Positions 34,722-42,712 of a stretch of DNA of 57,234 nt are shown in pieces. The stretch covers positions 1 to 57,234 of the forward strand of contig JBKPQY010000036.1 in assembly GCA_046734315.1 (NCBI GenBank). Reading direction: 5' to 3'. This DNA comes from DASXRA01 sp046734315 (GTDB lineage: Bacteria; Actinomycetota; Actinomycetes; Mycobacteriales; Jatrophihabitantaceae). The position numbers and the translations under genes were made by a program. Every line of letters starts with the position of its first letter. The stretch's first letter is position 1. Under the pieces are notes generated by a model that saw only the letters and a program-made list of their open reading frames with translations, was not told the origin of the DNA and did no database searches.

Positions 34722-35606
34722 ATGCCACGCACGGTACGCGACGTCCTGGCCTCCGGGCAGCGCACGTTCTCCTTCGAGTTCTTTCCGCCGAAGACGCCCG
34801 ACGACGACCGGCTGCTGTGGCAGACCATCCGCGAACTCGAGTCGCTGCATCCGTCGTTCGTGTCTGTTACCTACGGCGCCGGCGGCAGCACCCGCGACCA
34901 CACCATCGAGATCGTCGAGCAGATCGCGTCCGACACGACATTGCTGCCGGTGGCCCACCTGACCGCGGTCAACCACTCCGTGGCCGAGCTGCGGGCGATC
35001 ATCGGGCGCTTCGCCGATGTCGGCGTGGTGAACATGCTGGCCATTCGCGGCGACCCGCCGGGCGATCCGATGGGGGAGTGGATCAAGCACCCCGAGGGAC
35101 TGAGTTACGCCTGCGAACTGGTCGAGATGCTGCGCGCGCACGGTGACTTCAGCGTTGGCGTCGCCGCGTTCCCGTACAAGCATCCCCGCTCGGCCACCGT
35201 CGAAGAGGACACCGCGCGGTTCGTGGAGAAGTGCCGGGCCGGGGCGGACTACGCGGTGACGCAGATGTTCTTCGATGCGGACGAGTATCTGCGGCTGCGT
35301 GATCGGGTGGCCGCTGTCGGCGGCCAGGTGCCGATCATTGCCGGGATCATGCCCGTCACGACTATGCGCACGATCGAGCGCTCCGAGCAGCTTTCCGGCG
35401 CACCGTTTCCGCCGGCGCTGGCGGCCAAGTTCTCGGCGATAGCGGATGATCCGAAGGCGGTGCGCGCGCTGGGCATCGAGGAGTGCTCGGGGCTGGCGCA
35501 ACGGCTGCTCGACGAAGGCGTGCCTGGGATCCACTTCATCACGTTCAACCGCTCCAAGGCCACCCGCGAGGTATGGGCCAACCTGCGAATCACCGCGACG
35601 ACCTGA
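34722..35606 (+). CDS. metF: 5,10-methylenetetrahydrofolate reductase
   Basis: The 294-aa protein shows the MetF barrel motifs FSFEFFPPKTPDD (catalytic Glu near 19), FVSVTYGAGGSTRD, VAHLTAVNHS, LAIRGDPPGD, AAFPYKHPRS, AVTQMFFDADEYL and IIAGIMPVTT. It uses FAD to reduce methylene-THF to methyl-THF for methionine synthesis. ATG 34722 is probably leaderless. Placement beside the prenyl synthase matches the idsA2-metF pair of mycobacteria. It overlaps the CDP-alcohol transferase start. Confidence 0.95.
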   Translation: MPRTVRDVLASGQRTFSFEFFPPKTPDDDRLLWQTIRELESLHPSFVSVTYGAGGSTRDHTIEIVEQIASDTTLLPVAHLTAVNHSVAELRAIIGRFADVGVVNMLAIRGDPPGDPMGEWIKHPEGLSYACELVEMLRAHGDFSVGVAAFPYKHPRSATVEEDTARFVEKCRAGADYAVTQMFFDADEYLRLRDRVAAVGGQVPIIAGIMPVTTMRTIERSEQLSGAPFPPALAAKFSAIADDPKAVRALGIEECSGLAQRLLDEGVPGIHFITFNRSKATREVWANLRITATT

Positions 35607-36169
35607 TCCAGGCCTGGTCCGCGGTGCACCGCGGGCTGCGGCCGTCTGCGCTCGTGCGCTACTGGCTGGCGCTCATGTGGACGCTGGCCCGGCCGCTCGT
35701 CGCCGCCCGCGTACCGCCGGCGGCGATCACGCTGGCGGGCGTTGTGCTCGCCGTCGACGCGCTCCTCTTCGCTGCCCGGCTGCCGCTCGTGGCGTTGGCG
35801 CTCGTGCTGGCCGCGGCGCTGTGCGACGGGCTCGACGGTGCGGTTGCCTTGCTCCAGGGCCGGACCACGCGGGCCGGCGCCGTCGCTGACACGATCGCGG
35901 ACCGAATCGCCGACACGGCGTTCGCGCTGGTGATGTGGCAAGCCGGCGCGCCGCTGTGGCTGGCCCTGCTCGCGGCCGCGCTCTCCATCGGGCTGGAGTC
36001 CGCCCGACGGCGCCCGCTGATCACTGTGGCCGAGCGGCCTACCCGGGTGATCTGCACGGCCCTCGCCTGCCTCAGTGCTGCGGTCAGCGACGCGAACTGG
36101 CCGCCCACGGTGTGCGCCGCCGTCTGGGTGGCGGCCACGCTCGTCGCGCTCGTTCAGATCAGGTCGTAG
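35573..36169 (+). CDS. CDP-alcohol phosphatidyltransferase family protein
   Basis: The protein (198 aa from ATG 35573) has four to five membrane helices and the motif DGAVALLQGRTTRAGAVADTIAD within helix 2-3. This gives the family DG-x2-A-x8-G-x3-D-x3-D spacing, with Leu where Arg usually follows the Ala. These enzymes swap CMP for an alcohol in phospholipid synthesis; the acceptor is unknown. ATG 35573 overlaps metF by 34 nt; GTG 35624 is a possible later start. The 3' end overlaps the convergent RES toxin gene by 16 nt. Confidence 0.8.
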   Translation: MGQPANHRDDLIQAWSAVHRGLRPSALVRYWLALMWTLARPLVAARVPPAAITLAGVVLAVDALLFAARLPLVALALVLAAALCDGLDGAVALLQGRTTRAGAVADTIADRIADTAFALVMWQAGAPLWLALLAAALSIGLESARRRPLITVAERPTRVICTALACLSAAVSDANWPPTVCAAVWVAATLVALVQIRS

Positions 36170-36774
36170 TCGATCTGCTCCGCCGCGGCGGCGACCCAGC
36201 CACGGGTGCCCGGGTCGGACAGCGGCCGGCTGAACAGCGGCCGCGGCGGGAACGTGTCTGCGGCTGCGGTGAACAGGGCGATCTCGGGCTCGCCGGTCAT
36301 CGCCGAGACGTGCCACAGTCCGTCGAGGTCCGTCCAGCGGCTGTCGATCGCCCGCGCCCAGGCCCGGCACAAGTCGTGCGGTCCAGTGTTGATCAGGTGC
36401 GACGCGCCGTTGCGGATCGGGCACGTGCCGGTGAGATCGAGCAGGTGCAGGGTGCGGCTGGGCCGCCATGCGGTGAGATACGGGGCGCCGCGGACGGTAT
36501 CGACGGCGCGCCGGTCCTGGAACACCTCGGCCAGGCAGGTCGTGATGTCGAGCGCCGCGTAGGAGACGCCGCGATCGGACGGCCCGGGAGGCGGCTGCTG
36601 CGGGTCGAACCGGGCGTGCGACGGCCCCCAGAAGCGCAGCGCGTTCCATGCGATGACGTTCTCGCCGGCCGTCCGGTGCAGTCGCCACAGCACGGTGTGC
36701 CGGGCCACTGCTGCGAGGTCGCCCTCCTCCAACGTCAGCGCCTCAGGCGCGGGCGGGAGAGGGAGCTTTACCAC
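36154..36774 (-). CDS. RES-domain toxin (NAD+-degrading family)
   Basis: The 206-aa protein has the three family residues: Arg in VLWRLHR (about 31), Glu in TTCLAEVFQDRR (about 83) and Ser in WHVSAMTGEPEIALF (about 158). RES toxins (MbcT, Res) break down NAD+ by phosphorolysis or hydrolysis and stop growth. It overlaps the upstream antitoxin stop by 7 nt, as expected for a type II pair. The family usually needs the adjacent Xre/MbcA-like antitoxin for neutralisation. Confidence 0.88.
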   Translation of the reverse strand: MVKLPLPPAPEALTLEEGDLAAVARHTVLWRLHRTAGENVIAWNALRFWGPSHARFDPQQPPPGPSDRGVSYAALDITTCLAEVFQDRRAVDTVRGAPYLTAWRPSRTLHLLDLTGTCPIRNGASHLINTGPHDLCRAWARAIDSRWTDLDGLWHVSAMTGEPEIALFTAAADTFPPRPLFSRPLSDPGTRGWVAAAAEQIDYDLI

Positions 36775-37352
36775 CGGTCGAGGTCGGCTGCGTGCGCTGC
36801 GACCGGGATGGGACTACCGCCGGTCAGCAGCCAGTCGCGGGGACTGCGCTCGTGTCCGCGCACGCGCAGGTCGTCCTGCGGCGTGGTCATGAAGCCCTCG
36901 ACCTCGCGGGGATGCATACCGCTGGGCAGCGCGGCGAGCACGGCGGCGAGCCCGGGGATAGGGCGCAGGTCGTCGTCGAACTGCCACGTAGGCAGCCGCA
37001 GCGAGCGGCCGACACGCTTGGCGTACAGCGCTCGGTTGCGTACCCGGTGTCGCACCCGCGAGTCGTCCACGCCCCACTTCGCCGCGACGTCGCGCGTCGT
37101 GTACGAGCGGCGCAGCAGATCGAACTCGATCCGGGCCGCTGCGACGGCCGCGCGCTGGGATTCGGAGTGCCGGACCGCCGCCGCCGGGTCGATGCCGCTG
37201 TGCTCGGCGAGCACCGCGGCCTCGGCGTCGGTGAGCGTGCTCGCGCCGGGACGCGGCTCGCGCCCGAGCGCGGCCCGCAGGGCGGTCACGAACTCGGACT
37301 CACCGCCCGGCACGCCGAACTCATCGAGTAACGCCGCAACTGAGGAGCGCAT
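36768..37352 (-). CDS. Xre/MbcA-like antitoxin of the RES toxin
   Basis: From ATG 37352 (GTG 37358 is an alternative) the product is 194 aa. The N-terminal half is helical (LLDEFGVPGGESEFVTALRAALG, LAEHSGIDPAA). A helix-turn-helix at about 100-135 (SYTTRDVAAKWGVDDSRVRHRV) should bind DNA. The C-terminal half (LRPIPGLAAVLAALP, REVEGFMTTPQDDL, SPRDWLLTGGSP) is the ParS/MbcA toxin-binding domain. A palindrome AGACAATGTCT lies 12 nt upstream and is probably its operator. The position, before the toxin and slightly overlapping it, is that of known Xre-RES modules. Confidence 0.88.
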   Translation of the reverse strand: MRSSVAALLDEFGVPGGESEFVTALRAALGREPRPGASTLTDAEAAVLAEHSGIDPAAAVRHSESQRAAVAAARIEFDLLRRSYTTRDVAAKWGVDDSRVRHRVRNRALYAKRVGRSLRLPTWQFDDDLRPIPGLAAVLAALPSGMHPREVEGFMTTPQDDLRVRGHERSPRDWLLTGGSPIPVAAHAADLDRW

Positions 37353-37363
37353 GCGCACAGTTA

Positions 37364-37374
37364 AGACAATGTCT
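37364..37374. promoter_or_regulatory. Palindromic operator candidate of the Xre-RES pair
   Basis: AGACAATGTCT is a perfect 5-1-5 palindrome, extended by AT-rich flanks that stand out in the GC-rich setting, 12 nt before the antitoxin ATG. Xre-type antitoxins usually repress their own promoter through such a site. Confidence 0.55.
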
Positions 37375-37384
37375 AAACCTGTGC

Positions 37385-37505
37385 CGGCCGCGCGTATCCG
37401 CGTCTGCACCGCAAGGGTGCATCCGCGGCTCCGCTCCGCGCCTACGGCGCGGGCCGCGTCGCGGCGCCGGCGCTCTTCGCGCGAGCGCTCATCGCCCGGC
37501 GGTTG
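37385..37505 (-). repeat. Copy of the dispersed GC-rich element
   Basis: On the minus strand, 37430-37500 carries the CCGGGCGATGAGCGCTCG start and the GAGCGCTCGCGCGAAGAGC core, followed by a gCCGGCGCCGCGACGCGG-like and a GCGCCGTAGGCGCGGAGC-like stretch, nearly the same as at 49865. The left part (37385-37430) has the CGTATCCGCGTCTGCACCG flank also seen near 28540. It fills the gap between the antitoxin promoter and the second desaturase; no gene is seen. Confidence 0.75.
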
Positions 37506-37529
37506 CGCCACTCCTGGCCGACTCTGCCC

Positions 37530-39017
37530 CTAACCGGGCCCTATCAGGTTGGCGACGATCTTGGCCGACTGTGCCACCAGGGGCAGTCCTCCGCCGGGCT
37601 GTGTCGAGCCGCCGACGAGGTAGAGCCCGCGCACCTTTCCGGCGTTAGCCGGTCGGCGCACACTGCCGAGCAGGCCGTGCAGCGCAGCGCCGTAGATCGC
37701 ACCGCCGGGAGCGCTGGTGCGCCGCTGCAGGTCCGCCGGGGTCAGCACCTTGCTGAACACGAGCCGCTCCCGCACGGGCAGGCCCCGCGCGGTCAGCAGT
37801 GAGAGCACCCGGCCCTCGTACCCCGACGCCAGCCCCGCGCTGTCCCAGTCGAGGGCGCCTCGGCTGCCGTCGACGCCGTGCCGCGGCGCATTGACCAGCA
37901 CGAACCACGCCTCGTGACCCGCGGGGCAGACCGCCCGATCGTCGGGCGCACTGATGTACACAGCAGGATCGGTAACCGGCCGGCCGGGCCGGCCGAACAC
38001 CGCGTCGAACTCGGCGTCGTAGTCGCCCTCGCCGAAAAGCACGTTGTGATGGGCCAGCCCGGGCGTGCGCCCACGGACGCCGAGCAGTAGCACGAACGCG
38101 CTGAGCGAGTCTGCGCGCGGTGCCTGCCGCGGCCGGCTGGGGTCCAGCAGCCGCTGGTAGACGGTGCTCGCATCGGCGTTGGCGACGACGACGTCTGCGG
38201 GCAGCCTCGCCCCGTCGACCAGCGATACCTCGCTGACCCGCCCGCCGGTTGCCGTGATCCGGCTGACCCGCGCGTCGGTACGAATGACAGCGCCCCGTTC
38301 GCGCGCCCGGGCGGCCAGTGCGGCGACCAGTTGATGCAGCCCACCCTCGACGTACCAGGCCCCGAAGGCGTGCTCCAGAAACGGGATCACGGCCAGGGCC
38401 GCCGGCGCGCGGCGCGGGTCCGACCCGGCGAACGTCGCGTACCTGTCCAGCAGCATGCGCGCCCTCGGGTCGTCGAAGTTGCGGTTGCCGACCTGGCGCA
38501 GGGTGCGCCCGGGCCGGATCGCGGCGATGTCGCCGACGCGGGCCAGCCGCCGGGCGATGGCGCCTGAGGTCAGACCGCTGCCGAACACCGGGTCCTCGAC
38601 GGCATCCCAGATGCGCGAGCCGTGGGCCACCAGTGCCGCCCACGCAGCACCGGTGCCCGCGGCGAGGACCTGGTCGAGGCGGGACACCTGCTCGTCAAGA
38701 TCGCGCGTGGTTGTGACCACGGTGCCGTCAGCGAAGCGGTAGCGCACATACGGGTCGACGGCGCGCAGCTTGAGCACCGAGTCGAGCGGGTCGCCGGTCT
38801 CGGCGAACAACCCGGCGAACACCGCGGGCATGGTGAGCACCGAGGCACCTGTGTCGAAGCGGAACGTACCCGCCGCGGTGCGCTGCTCGAAGAAGCCGGC
38901 CTTGCCGCCGACCTGGTCGCTGGCTTCGAGCACCGTGACGTCGTGGCGCAGCGCGGCCAGCCGGGCGGCGGCACACAGCCCGCCGACCCCGGCGCCGACC
39001 ACCACGACGCGCGCCAT
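37530..39017 (-). CDS. Second carotenoid desaturase/oxidoreductase (CrtI/CrtD/CrtO superfamily)
   Basis: The 495-aa flavoprotein starts at ATG 39017 (CACTAT 6 nt upstream may be a leaderless -10). It has VVVVGAGVGGLCAAARLAALRH, DQVGGKAGFF, FDTGASVLTMPAVF, AWYVEGGLHQLVAAL, and the C-terminal FAD block LYLVGGSTQPGGGLPLVAQSAKI. It is clearly separate from the CrtI at 32215. With cruF and a glycosyltransferase beside it, a C-3',4' desaturase (CrtD-like) acting on the hydrated acyclic end is the best guess. A CrtO-type ketolase cannot be excluded. Confidence 0.83.
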   Translation of the reverse strand: MARVVVVGAGVGGLCAAARLAALRHDVTVLEASDQVGGKAGFFEQRTAAGTFRFDTGASVLTMPAVFAGLFAETGDPLDSVLKLRAVDPYVRYRFADGTVVTTTRDLDEQVSRLDQVLAAGTGAAWAALVAHGSRIWDAVEDPVFGSGLTSGAIARRLARVGDIAAIRPGRTLRQVGNRNFDDPRARMLLDRYATFAGSDPRRAPAALAVIPFLEHAFGAWYVEGGLHQLVAALAARARERGAVIRTDARVSRITATGGRVSEVSLVDGARLPADVVVANADASTVYQRLLDPSRPRQAPRADSLSAFVLLLGVRGRTPGLAHHNVLFGEGDYDAEFDAVFGRPGRPVTDPAVYISAPDDRAVCPAGHEAWFVLVNAPRHGVDGSRGALDWDSAGLASGYEGRVLSLLTARGLPVRERLVFSKVLTPADLQRRTSAPGGAIYGAALHGLLGSVRRPANAGKVRGLYLVGGSTQPGGGLPLVAQSAKIVANLIGPG

Positions 39018-39031
39018 GCGGTGATAGTGCC

Positions 39032-40120
39032 TTAGCCGCCTTGCGTCGGCGCGTGCACATCCCGGCCTTTCCAGGTGAGCGTGCCGCGCCGGTGCCCGGC
39101 CAGCGACCTGACGACGAGCCAGCCGAACGCCGCCACCGATACGGGGTGGGCCAGCGCGTCCGGCCAGGCGCGGCCACCGGTGCGCCGCGCGGCGATCACC
39201 CGGCCCGCGACACCCGCCGCATAGCCGAGTAGTCCCATCCTCGACCCGCGCAACGCCGCCACGGCCGGGAGCAGGTAGGCGACGCCCAGTCCGGCGAGGA
39301 CGGCGAGTGCACCGCCCGGAGAGCCGAACGCCGCCCACAGCGACTTGCCGTACCCGTCCTGCAGCGCCGCCCAGCCGTCGTACATCCGGCAATCGGCCAG
39401 CGCCGTGCCGTCCACGATGCCGCCCCGCGCGCCGCATCGCCGCAGTACCCGGGCCAGCGCGATGTCGTCGAGCACGGCGTCCGGCACGTGGCCGCCCGCG
39501 CGCCGGTAGACGTCCCGGCGGACCACCAGGAACTGCCCGTTAGCCACGGCCAACGACGGCCGGGGCGACTGCTCAGCGATCCGCAGCGGCAGAAACGTCA
39601 GCCACGACCACGACAGCAGCGGCTGGACGAGTCGCTCGGCCGGCGAGCCGGCAAGCTGCCTCGGGTAGGGCGACACGAAATCGAGGCCGTGCCGCTCCAG
39701 CACGGCGACGGCGCTGCTCACCGCATGCGGTTCGAGACGAACGTCCGCGTCCACGAACACCAGGACCGCACTGCTCGGCCGGGCGAGGTCCGCGAGCTGA
39801 CGGCACGCATGGGGCTTGCCGAGCCATCCAGGCGGCGGCGCCGTTCCGGGCACGACACGTACGCCGGCAGCTCGGGCGATTTCCCTTGTGCCGTCGGATG
39901 ACGCGTCATCGAGGACGATGATCTCGATGCGTTCGCGTGGTTGCTGGGCGAGCAGGGTATCCAGGCAGGCTGTGATGTTGGGCGCCTCGTCCCGCACGGG
40001 AAGCAGCACGGACACGTCGGGCAGCGCGCTCGCCGGCACTGCCCGGCGCAACAGCCGTGCATTGAGCGCGGCATGCCCCGTGCCGGCCAGCGCCGCGGCC
40101 AGGCCGATCTTCAAAAGCAC
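39032..40120 (-). CDS. Family 2 glycosyltransferase of the carotenoid cluster (CruC-like)
   Basis: The 362-aa protein from GTG 40120 has a GT2 core: VSVLLPVRDEAPNI, IEIIVLDDASSDGT, VFVDADVRL (DxD), and DDIALARVLRRCG (acceptor-site ED/DD motif), with two to three membrane helices at the C-terminus (LAVLAGLGVAYLLPAVAAL). Its start overlaps the cruF end by 10 nt, so both are made together. Such GT2 proteins next to cruF glycosylate the 1'-hydroxyl of monocyclic carotenoids. The sugar is unknown. TTG 40114 is another possible start. Confidence 0.83.
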   Translation of the reverse strand: MLLKIGLAAALAGTGHAALNARLLRRAVPASALPDVSVLLPVRDEAPNITACLDTLLAQQPRERIEIIVLDDASSDGTREIARAAGVRVVPGTAPPPGWLGKPHACRQLADLARPSSAVLVFVDADVRLEPHAVSSAVAVLERHGLDFVSPYPRQLAGSPAERLVQPLLSWSWLTFLPLRIAEQSPRPSLAVANGQFLVVRRDVYRRAGGHVPDAVLDDIALARVLRRCGARGGIVDGTALADCRMYDGWAALQDGYGKSLWAAFGSPGGALAVLAGLGVAYLLPAVAALRGSRMGLLGYAAGVAGRVIAARRTGGRAWPDALAHPVSVAAFGWLVVRSLAGHRRGTLTWKGRDVHAPTQGG

Positions 40121-40863
40121 TTGGCCACCAGCGGGACGGCCACCACGCCCATGCCCAGCGCGCCCCACAACGCCGTGGCCGCCAGGTGCAGGAACGCCGC
40201 CAGCCCGACGACTGACGACAGGTAGGTCCACACGTACAGCGCGTACATCCAGCGGTCGTCAGCGATGGGCGTACCGGCCAGAATCCGCTGCGCGACAAGC
40301 GAGATCAGCGTCGCGACCAGCAGCCATCCTGCATAGTTTGTCAGCGCGACGCTTGGCTCGCCCGGCAGGTGCGGGTTCGGGTCAGCCCATCGCCACGCGC
40401 CGGCCGCGACGAGTTGCGGGTCGAGAAACAGATCCCACGAGGCGAGCGCCCAAGCCCCGATGAGCACACGTACCGGCGTCGCGGTGGCAAGCCGTCGAGC
40501 TACCAGTGCAGCCGGCCAGGCCAGCATCGCCCACGCCAGCGCGGCGATGAGGGGCACGCCCGCGATCTGGACGCCGAGCGTGCCGGAGTAGCGGTAGTCG
40601 CCGAACGGCGCGCCGGTATGCACGCCTACGACGTCCGCGCCGAACCCCACGACAGCGGCGACGACAAAGCACATGAGCCCGCGCCGGCCGCGAGTCAGCA
40701 CCGCGTGGCTCAGCGAGGCACCAGCGACCACAAGGACTGTGCCGACCGTGAGGCGATGTCGGCTCACGCCACCGGTGAGCACATACGCGATCTGCAGCGC
40801 GACTGCGGCCAGCACCAGGGCGCCGACCACACGCATGCGTATGTCAGCGGCGCGGTGCAGCAT
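40111..40863 (-). CDS. cruF: Carotenoid 1',2'-hydratase (CruF family)
   Basis: The 250-aa integral membrane protein has about seven helices and the family blocks FGDYRYSGTLGVQIAGVPLIAALAW and WALASWDLFLDPQLVAAGAWRW. CruF adds water across the terminal 1',2' double bond of the acyclic end of gamma-carotene-type pigments. ATG 40863 overlaps the GNAT gene by 20 nt; ATG 40836 would place the start right before the first helix. The neighbours (glycosyltransferase, second desaturase, CrtA-like oxygenase) act on the same end group. Confidence 0.88.
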   Translation of the reverse strand: MLHRAADIRMRVVGALVLAAVALQIAYVLTGGVSRHRLTVGTVLVVAGASLSHAVLTRGRRGLMCFVVAAVVGFGADVVGVHTGAPFGDYRYSGTLGVQIAGVPLIAALAWAMLAWPAALVARRLATATPVRVLIGAWALASWDLFLDPQLVAAGAWRWADPNPHLPGEPSVALTNYAGWLLVATLISLVAQRILAGTPIADDRWMYALYVWTYLSSVVGLAAFLHLAATALWGALGMGVVAVPLVAKCF

Positions 40864-41416
40864 CGAGCGGCAACCACGCGCCGAGCACGGCGAACGGCCG
40901 GGCGTCGCCGGGGAAGCGGTGCCCCCGGGCGAGGTCGACGAACCCGACCGATCGGTACAGGCGGAACGCCCGGGTATCCGCGTCCGGTGTCGACAGCAGC
41001 ATCGCCCGATGCGGGATCCCCGCCGCCAGAGAAGTCAGCAACCGCCGCCCGAGGCCACCGCCCTGATAATGCGGCAGCACGTGCATCTCGGACAGCTCGA
41101 AGGAGTTCGGCATCCACTCGGCAGCGACTTCGTCGGTGACGGCGCGGCGCACCAGGTCGTGCCACCACTGGCCCGGCTTGGACGTGTAGCCGTAGCCGAA
41201 GCCGACCAACCGGCCGTCCGGCCGCAGCGCGGCACGACAGGCGAAGCCCTCGTATCCGGTGTGCCCCTGCGCGGTGACGGACCGCTGCGCGCCGGCATAG
41301 GTGGGGTAGTTCATCGCGACGACGTAGATAGCCATTGCCTCGTTGACGCGCTGCGCGAGCTCAGGGCCGGTCCACGACTCGATCGTCACGTCGGCAGCTG
41401 CCGGGAGCGCGCTCAT
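40844..41416 (-). CDS. GNAT family N-acetyltransferase
   Basis: The 190-aa protein has the GNAT fold with the acetyl-CoA loop HVLPHYQGGGLGRRLL, preceded by the FELSEMHV strand, and the late FRLYRSVGFVDLARG segment. ATG 41416 overlaps the CrtA-like gene (ATGA). It is thus embedded in the carotenoid operon between two pigment genes, but no acetylated carotenoid is an obvious product. The substrate is unknown. Confidence 0.88.
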   Translation of the reverse strand: MSALPAAADVTIESWTGPELAQRVNEAMAIYVVAMNYPTYAGAQRSVTAQGHTGYEGFACRAALRPDGRLVGFGYGYTSKPGQWWHDLVRRAVTDEVAAEWMPNSFELSEMHVLPHYQGGGLGRRLLTSLAAGIPHRAMLLSTPDADTRAFRLYRSVGFVDLARGHRFPGDARPFAVLGAWLPLDAAPRR

Positions 41417-42105
41417 GCGCGCTGCGCCAGGGGGTCATCCCCGCCGAGGCGGCCTGTGGAGCTCAACACTCCGAAGCGAGCGAATAGGTCCTCGCGGTAC
41501 CAGCGGCGCAGCGCCGTCTGCCGTATCGCCTCCCGGTGCGGCGCGCCCTGATAGGCGAACTCCTCCAGGGCGGCCGCGTCGCGCCAGAGGCTGAACGTGC
41601 CCTGCACGCCGATCGGTACCTCGCCGATACCGAATGCGGCACGCAGTCCGCGTCGGTGCTGGAGATCGGCGGCGATCGGCGGCACGGAGCGCCAGAAGGT
41701 GACGGCGTGCTGCGGCGCCAGCCGCGCGTGCGTGAGCGCGGCGACCGGGCCGTCCCAGTCGGCTGCTGCGCGCTCGAACGGCGATCGGCGCGACCACCGG
41801 CCCCGGCTCGCCAATGGGAGCAGTTCGGCAGACCATGACTCGCGGGAACGGGCGTGCCAGCGCCGCACGACCGCTGAGTCGGCGAAAGCCCTCGCTGCAT
41901 CGGCCGATGTCCAGCTGACGAGCAACACCCACCGGGTCAGGTCCGCGCCGCGAATCCCGAAGCCGGTGCTGGTGCCGAGCAGCTTTGCGAACCGCGCCTT
42001 GGCGAGCGCGCGCACCCTGCGCGGGTCGAGCGCCGCGGCAGCAAGCGCAGCCGGGACGCGCTGCGGCGTGACGCGCCACACGTGCATGGTCACCAGGCCA
42101 GTCAC
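41413..42105 (-). CDS. CrtA-like carotenoid monooxygenase
   Basis: The 230-aa protein begins at GTG 42105 with GGAG 4 nt upstream. It resembles spheroidene monooxygenase-type proteins: KARFAKLLGTSTGF, DLTRWVLLVSWTS, a dimeric alpha/beta-barrel-like pattern repeated twice, and WRSVPPIAADLQHRRGLRAAFGIGEVP, with GTFSLWRDAAALEEFAYQ near the end. CrtA oxygenases place a keto group at C-2 of acyclic ends. The position at the head of the GNAT-cruF-glycosyltransferase-desaturase operon supports a carotenoid role. Family membership is judged by eye. Confidence 0.75.
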   Translation of the reverse strand: MTGLVTMHVWRVTPQRVPAALAAAALDPRRVRALAKARFAKLLGTSTGFGIRGADLTRWVLLVSWTSADAARAFADSAVVRRWHARSRESWSAELLPLASRGRWSRRSPFERAAADWDGPVAALTHARLAPQHAVTFWRSVPPIAADLQHRRGLRAAFGIGEVPIGVQGTFSLWRDAAALEEFAYQGAPHREAIRQTALRRWYREDLFARFGVLSSTGRLGGDDPLAQRA

Positions 42106-42111
42106 GCTGCT

Positions 42112-42140
42112 CCTTCGCTCTTCGCGCGAGCGCTCGTCGC
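42112..42140 (-). repeat. Fragment of the dispersed GC-rich element
   Basis: The minus strand reads GACGAGCGCTCGCGCGAAGAGC-like sequence with one change from the usual core. It lies in the 120-nt gap before the CrtA-like gene. No other feature is seen in the gap. Confidence 0.6.
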
Positions 42141-42225
42141 TGTCGTGAGCTGTGCCCCGCGGCCCGGCGCGGCGACCCTGGGCTGCTCGCTCACGACGCC
42201 CAGCCTATGCCGCGCGCCGGCGTGG

Positions 42226-42693
42226 CTAGGCGACCTCGGCAGGCTCGCCGCCCGCGAGGACCACCAGCTCGTCGAACGTCGTGGGGAACACCGCGTGCGG
42301 GATGCCGCCTGCGGCCCACACCTGCGGATATGCGCGCAGCGCGACGTCCACGAGCGTGCGCAGCTTGGCTGGATGCCCGACCGGGGCGACGCCGCCGATC
42401 GGCTGCCCGGTTGCCCGCCGGACCAGCTCGGCGTGCGCCCGTCGCAGCGTGGGCGTGCCCAGTACTGCGGCGACCTTCACCGTGTCGACGCGGTGGGCCC
42501 CGCTTGTCAGGACGAGCACCGGCTCACCCCCGGCAGTCTCGAACACCAGGGAGTTGGCGATCGCGCCGACCTCGACGCCCAGCTGCCCGGCGGCGGCGGC
42601 GGCCGTAGGCGCTGCCTCGGGCAGCAACTTCACCCGGCCGGACACACCGGCGTCGGCAAGCGCCGCATCGACGGCCAGGCAGTTCGGGTGCAT
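42226..42693 (-). CDS. YbaK/EbsC-type aminoacyl-tRNA deacylase
   Basis: The 155-aa protein has the YbaK fold marks: AAAAAGQLGVEVGAIANSLVF, PVLVLTSGAHRVDTVKVA, and TGQPIGGVAPVGHPAKLRTLVD, including the conserved Lys and GGVxPxG loop. These proteins hydrolyse mischarged tRNAs (Cys-tRNA(Pro), Ala-tRNA(Pro)) in trans. It stands 19 nt after the cysH stop on the same strand and could be the last gene of the sulfate-assimilation operon. Confidence 0.88.
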   Translation of the reverse strand: MHPNCLAVDAALADAGVSGRVKLLPEAAPTAAAAAGQLGVEVGAIANSLVFETAGGEPVLVLTSGAHRVDTVKVAAVLGTPTLRRAHAELVRRATGQPIGGVAPVGHPAKLRTLVDVALRAYPQVWAAGGIPHAVFPTTFDELVVLAGGEPAEVA

Positions 42694-42712
42694 GCCGCAG
42701 ACGCTATCGGCG

